A stretch of DNA of 8,281 nucleotides, from positions 4,841-13,121 of the forward strand of contig MGVN01000046.1 in assembly GCA_001800515.1 (NCBI GenBank). Reading direction: 5' to 3'. The notes below the pieces were generated by a model that was given only the letters and a program-made list of their open reading frames with translations, made no database searches and had not been told where the DNA came from. This stretch comes from Elusimicrobia bacterium RIFOXYB2_FULL_49_7 (GTDB lineage Bacteria; Fibrobacterota; OXYB2-FULL-49-7). Positions 1-6,726 of the stretch are shown piece after piece. The position numbers were made by a program, and so were the translations under genes. Numbering within the stretch: the first letter of the stretch is position 1; each line of letters starts with the position of its first letter.

Positions 1-699
1 CACCAAACGCTCCTTTTCTTTGACCGCACTCTTGCCTGCAGCCATATCAATCAGGTGGTTGTCGGAATTGATACGAACCCCTCCTTCCAAGAGTTCCACC
101 GCGAAATCATAAGCTCCTATAGTCCGCACCAGAAAAAAGGTACCGGTAACGTTGACCGTGGAACCTGAAGGCAGAACAACACCCGCTTCATGAAAGGCCT
201 TTTTTTGGACAGCCAACACAGCTTCACCCCGGTTCAAATAAAGGCGAAGAAGGGAATCCGCAGCCCCACCCTCTAAACGGTATTCGGTACCGGCAGATAA
301 AAGAATTTTCGTCTTATCGGAAAGCGTAAGCAGGGTTTCTTTGTCAATCTGGGTCCAGGCTGGAAGAGTGGGATGACGGAAATAAGTTATACCAAAAAAT
401 ATCAACAGGAGAAAGAGGGACAAGGCCGCCACTTTTCGAAAAGAAAAGAAGGCGGATAGGGAAAAGGCCTGTGTCGAACGGAAGCGGGCAAGGGAGCGCT
501 GCATCCGTTCATCGGTCATCTGCCACCGGGGCAGCGCGGATTCGAGGACACCCAGATGGCGAAGAGAAGCATCAAGTTCACAAGCGCAGACAGTACAGGA
601 ATCCAAATGATCTTCAACCTCGCGCCCTAAGGAAGCCTCAATCCCCCCCCCCAGATAATCGGACCAGAACGGCTTAAGCCTATCACAAGTTGCTGACAT
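1..699 (-). CDS. Membrane anti-sigma factor: zinc-finger head, one TM, FecR-like outer domain (3' end outside window)
   Basis: This 233-codon open frame starts at ATG 699 and is still open at position 1, so the C-terminus is missing. Residues 5-38 resemble an anti-sigma zinc finger (zf-HC2/ZAS): Cys5, then His31-x3-Cys35-x2-Cys38 (HLDSCTVC), the known zinc ligand pattern. A hydrophobic span at about 90-107 should cross the inner membrane. Residues from about 118 resemble the FecR sensor domain, including a VNVTGTFF stretch and an EGGVRI turn. The role inferred from the family is to hold the sigma factor encoded just upstream inactive and release it on an envelope signal. The ATG lies inside the end of the sigma gene (17-bp overlap) with AGGGG five bases upstream, which suggests translational coupling. 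Codons 16-19 contain a ten-G run, a possible slippage site. The anti-sigma call is strong; the signal sensed is unknown. Confidence 0.85.
   Translation of the reverse strand, partial: MSATCDRLKPFWSDYLGGGIEASLGREVEDHLDSCTVCACELDASLRHLGVLESALPRWQMTDERMQRSLARFRSTQAFSLSAFFSFRKVAALSLFLLLIFFGITYFRHPTLPAWTQIDKETLLTLSDKTKILLSAGTEYRLEGGAADSLLRLYLNRGEAVLAVQKKAFHEAGVVLPSGSTVNVTGTFFLVRTIGAYDFAVELLEGGVRINSDNHLIDMAAGKSAVKEKERLV
643..652 (-). repeat. Ten-base G homopolymer inside the anti-sigma coding sequence
   Basis: The plus strand has ten consecutive C, which is ten G on the coding strand, from the last base of codon 16 through codon 19 (Leu-Gly-Gly-Gly). With ten G the frame continues into a normal anti-sigma protein. 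With eleven, the next codons read GAT TGA and stop. With nine, they read TTG AGG CTT CCT TAG and stop. No other homopolymer in the window reaches this length; other C/G runs stop at about six. Slippage in such a tract is a known mechanism of phase variation, but whether it varies here is an inference. Confidence 0.9.
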
Positions 700-1195
700 T
701 CAATCCCCTTTTCCGGGCCTCTTCGACCACTTGCAGCTTAGCCTTATAGACCCTGCACCGAACCGCATTCCGCGAAATTGAAAGCATCCGGGCCAGTTCC
801 TCGATGGTCATTTCGTTGATATAATAAAGGGTGAACACGACCCGGTATTCTTCTTCAACCGAACCAATAATCTCTTCGAGAATTCTCTTTCTCTCCAATC
901 CGATGGAATCCTTCTCCGGATTTCCTTTTTCATCGGTCAGGTAAAGGCCGTCGATTTCCACACGTCCATCAGTGTATCGCCGGTTACGGCGGTAAAAATC
1001 GATGCTTTCATTCACGGTTACCCGATAAAGCCAGGTTTCTAATTTTGCCTTTCCTTCAAATTCCGCTTCTGTTCTAAACAGCTTCAAAAGGACATTCTGG
1101 AGAATATCCTCAAAATCATCGCTATTCCGGCACCATTTCCGAATAATCCCAACGATTTTGTTACGATGCTCGGTCAGGATTTTAACAACATCCAT
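683..1195 (-). CDS. ECF-type RNA polymerase sigma factor (sigma-70 family)
   Basis: This is a 170-residue protein, the usual size of an extracytoplasmic function sigma factor. Residues about 9-75 match sigma region 2: DDFEDILQNVLLKLF is the region 2.2 core-polymerase contact, and ETWLYRVTVNESIDFYRR covers regions 2.3-2.4, which melt and read the -10 element. Residues about 105-160 are region 4, with a helix-turn-helix (TIEELARMLSISRNAVRCRVYKAK) for the -35 element. Region 3 is absent, as expected. The gene overlaps the downstream anti-sigma gene by 17 bp, the standard arrangement of a sigma/anti-sigma pair. The ATG at 1195 has only a poor ribosome binding site (TTGGAA right next to it). An in-frame TAA lies five codons upstream of it, so little N-terminal extension is possible. 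An imperfect palindrome sits 14-31 bp upstream. The target regulon is unknown. Confidence 0.93.
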   Translation of the reverse strand: MDVVKILTEHRNKIVGIIRKWCRNSDDFEDILQNVLLKLFRTEAEFEGKAKLETWLYRVTVNESIDFYRRNRRYTDGRVEIDGLYLTDEKGNPEKDSIGLERKRILEEIIGSVEEEYRVVFTLYYINEMTIEELARMLSISRNAVRCRVYKAKLQVVEEARKRGLNVSNL

Positions 1196-1208
1196 TCCAA
1201 GACTCGTT

Positions 1209-1226
1209 AATTTAGACGTTTAAATT
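1209..1226. promoter_or_regulatory. 18-bp near-palindrome upstream of the ECF sigma gene
   Basis: AATTTAGACGTTTAAATT pairs with its own reverse complement at eight of nine symmetric positions; only the G/T pair at 1215/1220 fails. It lies 14 to 31 bp ahead of the sigma start codon, where an operator or a promoter-overlapping site could sit. On the coding strand it contains CGTCTAA, which resembles some ECF -10 elements, but no matching GGAAC-type -35 was seen at the right distance. The sequence is AT-rich, so chance symmetry is quite possible. Confidence 0.3.
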
Positions 1227-1288
1227 TTAGTAACATGTCTACCATTTTATCGAATTTTACTCTTTTTCTAACCCGGTATAGCCGGATA

Positions 1289-1348
1289 AGAGACTGTATA
1301 TTGCCAAACATTTACACAAAAAGCGTATTTGTTGGCAACACAGTCTCT
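1289..1348. repeat. 60-bp two-part inverted repeat abutting the asnS stop codon (possible MITE or hairpin)
   Basis: The outer arms AGAGACTGT (1289-1297) and ACAGTCTCT (1340-1348) are perfect reverse complements, and so are the inner arms TTGCCAA (1301-1307) and TTGGCAA (1332-1338). The arms are separated by ATA on one side and C on the other, with a loop of about 24 bases. If the element is taken as 1290-1347, it is flanked by TAA on both sides (1287-1289 and 1348-1350), like a 3-bp target duplication. The ends loosely recall termini of IS5- or IS256-type insertion sequences, from memory only. No T-run follows the hairpin on either strand, so it is a poor intrinsic terminator. It could still be the 3' hairpin of the asnS transcript. 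Confidence 0.55.
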
Positions 1349-2741
1349 AAAAAAGGGCGCTCTTCGGGGTTCTCGGAAAAGGGATAACATCTCGAATATT
1401 TTCCATCCCAGTTATAAATTGGACAGCCCGTTCAAAACCCAGGCCAAAGCCGGCATGGGGAACCGTTCCATATTTCCGAAGTTCCAGGTACCAAGAATAA
1501 TCCTCCGGATTAAGCCCCATGGCTTTTATTTTAGATAACAACACATCATAACGTTCTTCACGCTGACTCCCACCGATAATCTCACCGATTTTCGGTAGCA
1601 GAACATCCATCGCTGCAACCGTCTTGTTATCTTCATTATCCCGCATATAAAAGGCTTTAATCCCTTTTGGATAATCCGTGAGAATCACAGGACCTTTAAC
1701 TTTTTGTTCGGTTAAATAGCGTTCATGCTCAGCCTGAAGATCACATCCCCATTCTACTTTAAATTCAAATGATTGCGAAGACTCAAGAAGCAGCTTTATT
1801 GCTTCGGTATAAGTAATGTGTTCAAACCGACTTTTTACAATCATATTAAGGTTGGCGAATAGATTCTTATCGACAAATTCATTAAAGAAAGCGATATCTT
1901 CGGAGCAATGTTCCAACACATACGAAAAAATATATTTAATAAAATCCTGCGCCAATTGCATATCCCCTGCCAAGTCGCAAAAGGCCATTTCAGGCTCCAC
2001 CATCCAGAACTCAGCAAGATGCCTGGGCGTATTGGAGTTTTCGGCACGAAAGGTTGGGCCAAAGGTATAAACCCGCCCCAGTGCAGTTGCAAAGATTTCT
2101 CCCTCCAATTGACCACTGACCGTCAAATGGGCCTTTTTACCGAAAAAATCCTCTTCATAATCAACCCCTGCAACCCCTTTGGGAAGATTCATCATGTCCA
2201 AGGTAGTGACCTGAAACATCTTTCCCGCTCCTTCGCAGTCACTGGTCGTGATAATCGGGGTATGGACATACAGGAAGTGATTTTCCTGGAAAAAGGAATG
2301 AACGGCAAAGCTTAAGGCATTTCGGATACGGGCAACAGCACCGAAGGTGTTGGTTCGCGGCCGGAGATGGGCAATGGAACGAAGGTATTCAAAGGAGTGG
2401 CGCTTTTTCTGAAGAGGATAGCTTTCATCCGTTGCGCCCAAAACGAGCAGGGAATCAGCCCGAATTTCAACGGATTGCTTTCCCCCCTCGGATGTAACCA
2501 CTTTTCCTCTTACCTGAACACTGGCGCCGGCGAGAAGATGAAGAACCTCGGTTTCATAATTGGATAACGCATTATCCGCAACTACCTGAACGTTTCGAAA
2601 AGAAGAACCATCGTTGATTTCCAGAAAGGAAAAACCCCCTTTAGAGTCCCGACGTGTCCGAATCCATCCGCAAAGCAATACCACTTCTCCCACGGGAGAA
2701 TGGGCGAGCAATTCTTTGATGAGTATTCGAGTGGGCGCCAT
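1347..2741 (-). CDS. asnS: Asparaginyl-tRNA synthetase (class IIb)
   Basis: AsnRS charges tRNA-Asn with asparagine using ATP in the cytoplasm. The 464-residue protein aligns along its whole length with E. coli AsnS as I recall it (466 residues). Residues about 20-100 form the OB-fold anticodon-binding domain ([16 protein letters not shown]). The catalytic domain follows, with class II motif 1 near Pro162, motif 2 at 231-245 ([15 protein letters not shown]) and motif 3 at 431-442 ([12 protein letters not shown]). The C-terminus [15 protein letters not shown] matches the family ending, so the gene is complete. ATG 2741 is preferred because GGAAGGG sits a few bases upstream; a TTG at 2756 would add five residues and directly abuts the stop of the 38-residue gene. 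It is the last gene of the cluster, and the TAG stop overlaps the edge of an inverted repeat. No key residue appears missing. Confidence 0.97.
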   Translation of the reverse strand: MAPTRILIKELLAHSPVGEVVLLCGWIRTRRDSKGGFSFLEINDGSSFRNVQVVADNALSNYETEVLHLLAGASVQVRGKVVTSEGGKQSVEIRADSLLVLGATDESYPLQKKRHSFEYLRSIAHLRPRTNTFGAVARIRNALSFAVHSFFQENHFLYVHTPIITTSDCEGAGKMFQVTTLDMMNLPKGVAGVDYEEDFFGKKAHLTVSGQLEGEIFATALGRVYTFGPTFRAENSNTPRHLAEFWMVEPEMAFCDLAGDMQLAQDFIKYIFSYVLEHCSEDIAFFNEFVDKNLFANLNMIVKSRFEHITYTEAIKLLLESSQSFEFKVEWGCDLQAEHERYLTEQKVKGPVILTDYPKGIKAFYMRDNEDNKTVAAMDVLLPKIGEIIGGSQREERYDVLLSKIKAMGLNPEDYSWYLELRKYGTVPHAGFGLGFERAVQFITGMENIRDVIPFPRTPKSALF

Positions 2742-2756
2742 TCTTCCCTTCCGCAA

Positions 2757-2873
2757 TCAGGGGTTCAACAACACACGAACGCCTTTTAACACAAGCAACA
2801 GCAGGGTAATAGCGCACAACACGCTTCCAATCATCACAAATCGGTTGATTCGCTTAATCGTTTTGATTTTCAT
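2757..2873 (-). CDS. 38-residue single-pass membrane protein, unknown function
   Basis: This short frame encodes MKIKTIKRINRFVMIGSVLC followed by AITLLLLVLKGVRVLLNP. It has a Lys/Arg-rich N-terminus (five basic residues in the first eleven) and a hydrophobic core at about 13-29. The predicted topology by the positive-inside rule is N-terminus in the cytoplasm, with a short tail outside; a signal-anchor is the natural reading. The evidence that it is a gene is the ribosome binding site: GGAGG at 2885-2881, seven bases before the ATG, better than those of the larger neighbours. The start overlaps the reductase gene by 20 bp and the stop is 15 bp before the asnS ATG, a typical operon fit. I recognise no family. 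It may be a small subunit of an envelope complex or act mainly to couple translation into asnS. Confidence 0.65.
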   Translation of the reverse strand: MKIKTIKRINRFVMIGSVLCAITLLLLVLKGVRVLLNP

Positions 2874-3765
2874 GCCGTTTCCTCCAGGCAAGTCCTACAC
2901 TTTCAATATAGTTTTTCAAATCCATTAGTGATAGTCCGCTCTTCTCCTTAAACAGGGTATTATCCATGCAAAGATCACGTTGGAGAGGAACCTCGGACCG
3001 AAAATCGGAAAGCAATGTGGAGCGAATCAAATCAAGCGGTTTTCCCATAGAGGACAATAACCACGCACCCATCATCACCCGGTTGACAGCCGTATCGCCG
3101 CCCGCAGGTAAAATCCCGCAATAATCGGAGTCTGCCAACCGAAAAATAGCTTCCACCATATCCCCAACCACAATGGGCGTACGCCATTGATCCGAAAAAA
3201 GGGTCATCGGTCTGTCTGCCTCGCCATTCTCCAGTATCCATTGAAGAAAGCCCGCGGGCCGGAAAGATGCGGGTCCGATCTGGAGCGCACTTCGAAGGAT
3301 AACGGAATTTTTATGAACAGAGGCAAGCCGCTGCTCTCCCTCCCATTTCGTGCGTCCATAGACGGATACCGGATCCGGCTTGTCTGTTGGGCCATAAGGG
3401 GTCCCTTTATTTCCGGAAAAGACCATGTCCGTGGAAAGATGAACAATCCGGCAGTCCGGTTGCACAAAACCGGCCAATGCAGCCGTACCCTCCACCTGCA
3501 GTGCCTGGGCTAAGGCAGGCGCTTTCTCGCAGGTCGAAACGGGAAGGCAGGTTAGATTCACCACCACCTCCGGGCTTGCCGTCTGAACAACTTCATGGAT
3601 GGCGACCGAAGAGGTCAAGTCAACACAAAGTGCGTCCTGAAATTCAGGCGGTCTAAAAGAGTGAAAACAAGGAATAATCGTCCATTCCGGATGGTTGGGA
3701 GCAGCCCGTAATAGGTGCCCTCCCAGAAAACCTCCGGCACCGAAAAGAAGGATTCGTCTTGACAT
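2854..3765 (-). CDS. RmlD-type NAD(P)-dependent sugar-nucleotide reductase/epimerase (extended SDR)
   Basis: The 303-residue protein is a typical extended short-chain dehydrogenase resembling dTDP-4-dehydrorhamnose reductase. It has an N-terminal Rossmann motif GAGGFLGG (Gly9, Gly12, Gly15), the active-site serine/threonine segment STDMVFSG at 111-118, and the catalytic Tyr136-x3-Lys140 in YGRTKWEGE. Further RmlD-like landmarks are DQWRTPIVVGDMVEAIF (about 192-208) and a length close to RmlD. Such enzymes reduce a 4-keto nucleotide sugar, usually for rhamnose in surface glycans. No rmlA, rmlB or rmlC lies alongside, so the substrate is uncertain and I give no symbol. The start is fixed by the Rossmann motif eight residues in, although the 17 bases between it and the preceding stop contain no purine-rich ribosome binding site; coupling to the upstream gene may be used. 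The end overlaps the 38-residue gene. Confidence 0.85.
   Translation of the reverse strand: MSRRILLFGAGGFLGGHLLRAAPNHPEWTIIPCFHSFRPPEFQDALCVDLTSSVAIHEVVQTASPEVVVNLTCLPVSTCEKAPALAQALQVEGTAALAGFVQPDCRIVHLSTDMVFSGNKGTPYGPTDKPDPVSVYGRTKWEGEQRLASVHKNSVILRSALQIGPASFRPAGFLQWILENGEADRPMTLFSDQWRTPIVVGDMVEAIFRLADSDYCGILPAGGDTAVNRVMMGAWLLSSMGKPLDLIRSTLLSDFRSEVPLQRDLCMDNTLFKEKSGLSLMDLKNYIESVGLAWRKRHENQND
2881..2885 (-). promoter_or_regulatory. Strong ribosome binding site of the 38-residue membrane protein
   Basis: On the minus strand GGAGG is followed by seven bases and ATG at 2873. It lies inside the last codons of the reductase gene. A near-consensus site at ideal spacing, placed before a frame that is too short to stand out by length, is the main support for calling that frame a gene. 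Confidence 0.7.
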
Positions 3766-3782
3766 GGGAAAGAAAGTAGGGC

Positions 3783-5372
3783 TTAGTCCCGTTTTTTTAA
3801 TTCAATGGGATAAGTGACCCTCTGTGGGCCATATTTGGGTTCAATGGTTGGAAAAACCCAGCGACTGACCTGCGTTATCACCTCTTTTTGGAAAGCAGCG
3901 TCCATCAAATCGGAATCTTCCGAAATCTGCGTATTCTTCACGCTGCCGTCCGGTTCAATGCTGAAAACCAATTTCAGTGTACCGGAAAAATCCGCCCCTC
4001 TCTTGAGCATCATGTTGTAAGTTGACTGGAGTGGAGCACATTTCCGCTGGATTTCACGTGCAATAAAGGAGGGTTTACGAAGAGGATGGGAACTGACATC
4101 AAGTACCTGCCGCTCCATTTCCTTGCCTGCTTTCTGTTCGGCCGCAGTTAAGGCCTTTTTCTTTTCCTCCAACTCCTTCTGGGCCGCCGCCTCGCCAGAC
4201 AAGTCGATTTTATCGATGATGTCGAGGACATCCACATCCTTTTCAGATAAAGCCTGGCGCACTTTTTCGCGCTGTTGAACCCGGAGTTCATCGGAGACCT
4301 TATTTTCTTCTATGGCACCGGAAAAAGAATTGAGTTCATCAAAGAAATTCTGATCTTTGTAATCCTTGAGACGGGCCAGGGCCACACGGGTAATTTCCTT
4401 GTCGCGCTCGTAGAATTCACCCAGCATAAAAATCCGGCGATTCGCTTCTTTGGACCAACGACCTGCGTTGGGATTCTTGATGACCTTTTTATAGTCTTCG
4501 ATGGCAGCCGGGGATTCCCCCAGTTCCTCAAAACAACGCGCCTTGAGAAAAAGGGCTTCCGCGGTCTTCTCATCCTGTCCGCCGCTTCGTTCAAGTTCCG
4601 AGAAAATGGTGATGGCGTTCTTGTAATCCATCAGAAAATAGAGGCGTTTGCCGTATTCCATTCCCTTTGCAGTTGTCTCGCGGGCTGTTTTAAGCTCATC
4701 GTCCACGGTGTTGATGAATTCCAGCAGTTTCCAAGCAACGGTCGCTGTCTCGGAATCCGGAAAACGGGCAATGATATCCTCATAAGAGTCCTGCGCCTTC
4801 TTAAGCTCTCCCATCATGGAAAGGCAATAACCGCGATGAAGGATGATATAGGCTTCCATCTCCGGTTTGTGTTTTTTGGCTTTGAGAATAGAGTCGTATA
4901 TTGTCAAAGCTTTCTCATAACGACGGTTGCGTTCGTAAAAATAGGCGACCTCGAGCTCTTTATTGTCCGCCTCTTTCATGGAATCGTCCTGAATGCCCTT
5001 GCCCATGACAAGCCGGATGGCATTGATGCCGAGACGGACCACAGGGTAGACATAATTCCAGGCCGACAGCCGTCTGGGATCGTCTTTTAGAAAATCACTG
5101 GCAATGACGGTCATCACCTTGGATTCGATGGTATAGTCCTCGGCATCTTCATAGCCGCGCTCCATCCGCCGTTTGATAATGGAATACTTGGCCAACATAT
5201 TGAGGCTTTTATTCAAATCCTGCTGGCGCGAGATACGGACCAGCGTATGATCAAGCTCCTGGATACGGACATCGATGATGGACATATTGAAGAAAACAGA
5301 GAAAACAATGATGATAAGGACTAACAGAATAGGGGGTAACAGGGCGAGTCGGCCGGTCGATTTATTCGCCAT
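3783..5372 (-). CDS. Inner-membrane TPR protein with coiled coil and TonB-like (AgmX/PglI-type) C-terminal domain
   Basis: The 529-residue protein begins with a short basic head and a membrane span at about 10-33. Tetratricopeptide-like helical pairs follow at about 139-206 (VAYFYERNRRYEKALTIYDS, then HRGYCLSMMGELKKAQDSYE) and 235-300 (ALFLKARCFEELGESPAAIE). A charged coiled coil covers about 395-425, and 433-526 is a TonB-like domain of the AgmX/PglI type (GTLKLVFSIEPDGSV, then SRWVFPTIEP and VTYPIEL). By family analogy it is anchored in the inner membrane with the rest in the periplasm, and may link the membrane to partners in the envelope. Its exact role is unknown; in myxobacteria related proteins serve gliding. 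ATG 5372 is chosen because GGGAG lies eight bases upstream; a GTG at 5399 overlapping the preceding gene would add nine residues. The reductase gene starts 17 bp after its stop. Confidence 0.82.
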   Translation of the reverse strand: MANKSTGRLALLPPILLVLIIIVFSVFFNMSIIDVRIQELDHTLVRISRQQDLNKSLNMLAKYSIIKRRMERGYEDAEDYTIESKVMTVIASDFLKDDPRRLSAWNYVYPVVRLGINAIRLVMGKGIQDDSMKEADNKELEVAYFYERNRRYEKALTIYDSILKAKKHKPEMEAYIILHRGYCLSMMGELKKAQDSYEDIIARFPDSETATVAWKLLEFINTVDDELKTARETTAKGMEYGKRLYFLMDYKNAITIFSELERSGGQDEKTAEALFLKARCFEELGESPAAIEDYKKVIKNPNAGRWSKEANRRIFMLGEFYERDKEITRVALARLKDYKDQNFFDELNSFSGAIEENKVSDELRVQQREKVRQALSEKDVDVLDIIDKIDLSGEAAAQKELEEKKKALTAAEQKAGKEMERQVLDVSSHPLRKPSFIAREIQRKCAPLQSTYNMMLKRGADFSGTLKLVFSIEPDGSVKNTQISEDSDLMDAAFQKEVITQVSRWVFPTIEPKYGPQRVTYPIELKKRD

Positions 5373-5380
5373 GGATTGGA

Positions 5381-5385
5381 CTCCC
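5381..5385 (-). promoter_or_regulatory. Ribosome binding site that favours the ATG at 5372 for the TPR protein
   Basis: GGGAG on the minus strand lies eight bases before ATG 5372. The alternative GTG at 5399 sits inside the last codons of the GGDEF gene and would make the two genes overlap by seven bases. The site supports the shorter protein with a 20-bp intergenic gap. Confidence 0.6.
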
Positions 5386-5392
5386 GCCCCTT

Positions 5393-6712
5393 TTAGCACT
5401 TCCGCCGATCGATGGCATACCCGCTGCCTTCGATCTTCTTGGCCACCTTCTTCATTTCCGCGGCGATGCTTACCATTTCGACATGCGAATTAAAGGGCCG
5501 AAGGTGGTTGGACACGATGGCCAGCGAGATGGTCATAATGGGAAAACGCATCTTTTCTCCCTGACGGGAAATGGAATCGATATAACCGTTCTTTACGTCC
5601 GTATCCGAATAGAACTGGGTGATGTCATGATCAAACAAGGAAATAACCGCCTTGCAGAAGGGCTCCCAAAGCGAAAAGGGAACAATAGACACAAAATCAT
5701 CGCCCCCCTCGTGGCCGATGAAAAGTCCTTCACTCTTTTGAGATTTGGCCGCTTCCAGGAAACAATCCCGTCCATAACAGATGACGTCATCCCCGCGGGA
5801 AAAACCATATTTATCATTATAGGCCTTAAAATTGTCAAGGTCCGCGTACACCACGGCAATGACCTCCCCCAGACCGATCCGCCGGTCGATTTCGTCGGCA
5901 ATACTCACATTACCCGGCAAACCGGTCAGCGGATTGGCTCCCAACGCCTGTTCACGCATACGCTCGAGCGCCACACTCATTTCATTGAAGGAAATAGCCA
6001 GTTCACCTATTTCATCGTTACGGATGATGTTGACACGCGACTTAAGCTCGCCTCGCGCAATGCGGTCGGTGGCCTTGGACAGTTCCAGAATGGGCTGAAT
6101 GATGGTTCGAAGCAAAACAATGGCGGAAACCAAATGGATAAAAATAACCAGCACGCCGATGATAATGCATTGAATGATAAGGTTCTTCATCTTTTCGGAA
6201 ACGCTGCGCATGGAAAGGGTCGCTTTAGCCACCATGGTCTTATCAAGACCATAATTGATAGGAACATAGAGATAGATGGCTTGGTTATCCCGATCAAGGT
6301 CGTGGTAAAAAATTCGATTTTCAAACGAGAGTTTCTGGATGGATTTAATGATGCAGGAAATCTCCTTTTTGGAGGCTTTGCGGAGACGGGTCAAACTTTT
6401 GCCGTCCACGCTCTCGTTGATGATACCGCAGTCCTCTTTAAAAAGGGTGAATTGGCGAATGCCCAGGTATTTGAACTCCTTTTGAATGGCGGCAATGATG
6501 TCCGGTGTAATGTCCGCCTGGTTTTGCAGAACAGCATCAATCTTGATGCGGATATTGGTGCTCTTGCTTTCTGAAAGAAGCATGGTATTTTCGGAGATGA
6601 GATCAAGCTGATTTTCAAAAATCATGAAGGTAAACAAAGACACATTCAGAATCGTCAGGACCAAATAGGAAATGGTCGCTTTATAGGTAATGGAATTCTT
6701 ACTGAATTTCAT
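5393..6712 (-). CDS. Membrane sensor HAMP-GGDEF protein with GGDDF active-site variant
   Basis: The 439-residue protein has a membrane span at about 11-32, a periplasmic sensing region of about 145 residues with no domain I recognise, a second span at about 177-201, a HAMP linker at about 202-254 (QPILELSKATDRIARGELKS, then NDEIGELAISFNEM), and a GGDEF domain at about 260-436. Diguanylate cyclases make cyclic di-GMP from GTP. The metal-binding Asp291 (DLDNF), the guanine-contacting Asn299-Asp300 and the RGD turn are present, but the signature reads GGDDF (336-340), with Asp in place of the catalytic Glu. The NPLTGLPGN and DLDNFKAYNDKYGF style matches a known GGDDF subgroup. No RxxD inhibitory site lies five residues before the signature. 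Activity is therefore uncertain; it may be a weak cyclase or a nucleotide-binding receptor. ATG 6712 has GGGG six bases upstream. It heads the five-gene cluster. Confidence 0.88.
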   Translation of the reverse strand: MKFSKNSITYKATISYLVLTILNVSLFTFMIFENQLDLISENTMLLSESKSTNIRIKIDAVLQNQADITPDIIAAIQKEFKYLGIRQFTLFKEDCGIINESVDGKSLTRLRKASKKEISCIIKSIQKLSFENRIFYHDLDRDNQAIYLYVPINYGLDKTMVAKATLSMRSVSEKMKNLIIQCIIIGVLVIFIHLVSAIVLLRTIIQPILELSKATDRIARGELKSRVNIIRNDEIGELAISFNEMSVALERMREQALGANPLTGLPGNVSIADEIDRRIGLGEVIAVVYADLDNFKAYNDKYGFSRGDDVICYGRDCFLEAAKSQKSEGLFIGHEGGDDFVSIVPFSLWEPFCKAVISLFDHDITQFYSDTDVKNGYIDSISRQGEKMRFPIMTISLAIVSNHLRPFNSHVEMVSIAAEMKKVAKKIEGSGYAIDRRKC

Positions 6713-6726
6713 GCATTTCCCCGTTT

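Noticed and set aside
471..677. 68-codon open frame on the plus strand at the left end
   Set aside because: It lies opposite the anti-sigma gene, whose frame carries the zinc-finger motif and continues to the window edge. The composition of the plus-strand product is low-complexity and unconvincing.
1273..1286. Short CCGG-N5-CCGG hairpin as the asnS terminator
   Set aside because: The stem has only four strong pairs and no T-run follows on the minus strand (an A-rich stretch does), so a terminator cannot be supported.
4275..5090. 271-codon open frame on the plus strand opposite the TPR gene
   Set aside because: The opposite strand has membrane, TPR and TonB-like features in a continuous frame; this one has none and is a shadow.
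5483..6574. 363-codon open frame on the plus strand opposite the GGDEF gene
   Set aside because: It is wholly antisense to a gene with clear HAMP and GGDEF motifs, shows no recognisable domain and no good ribosome binding site context; long antisense frames like this arise from codon bias.
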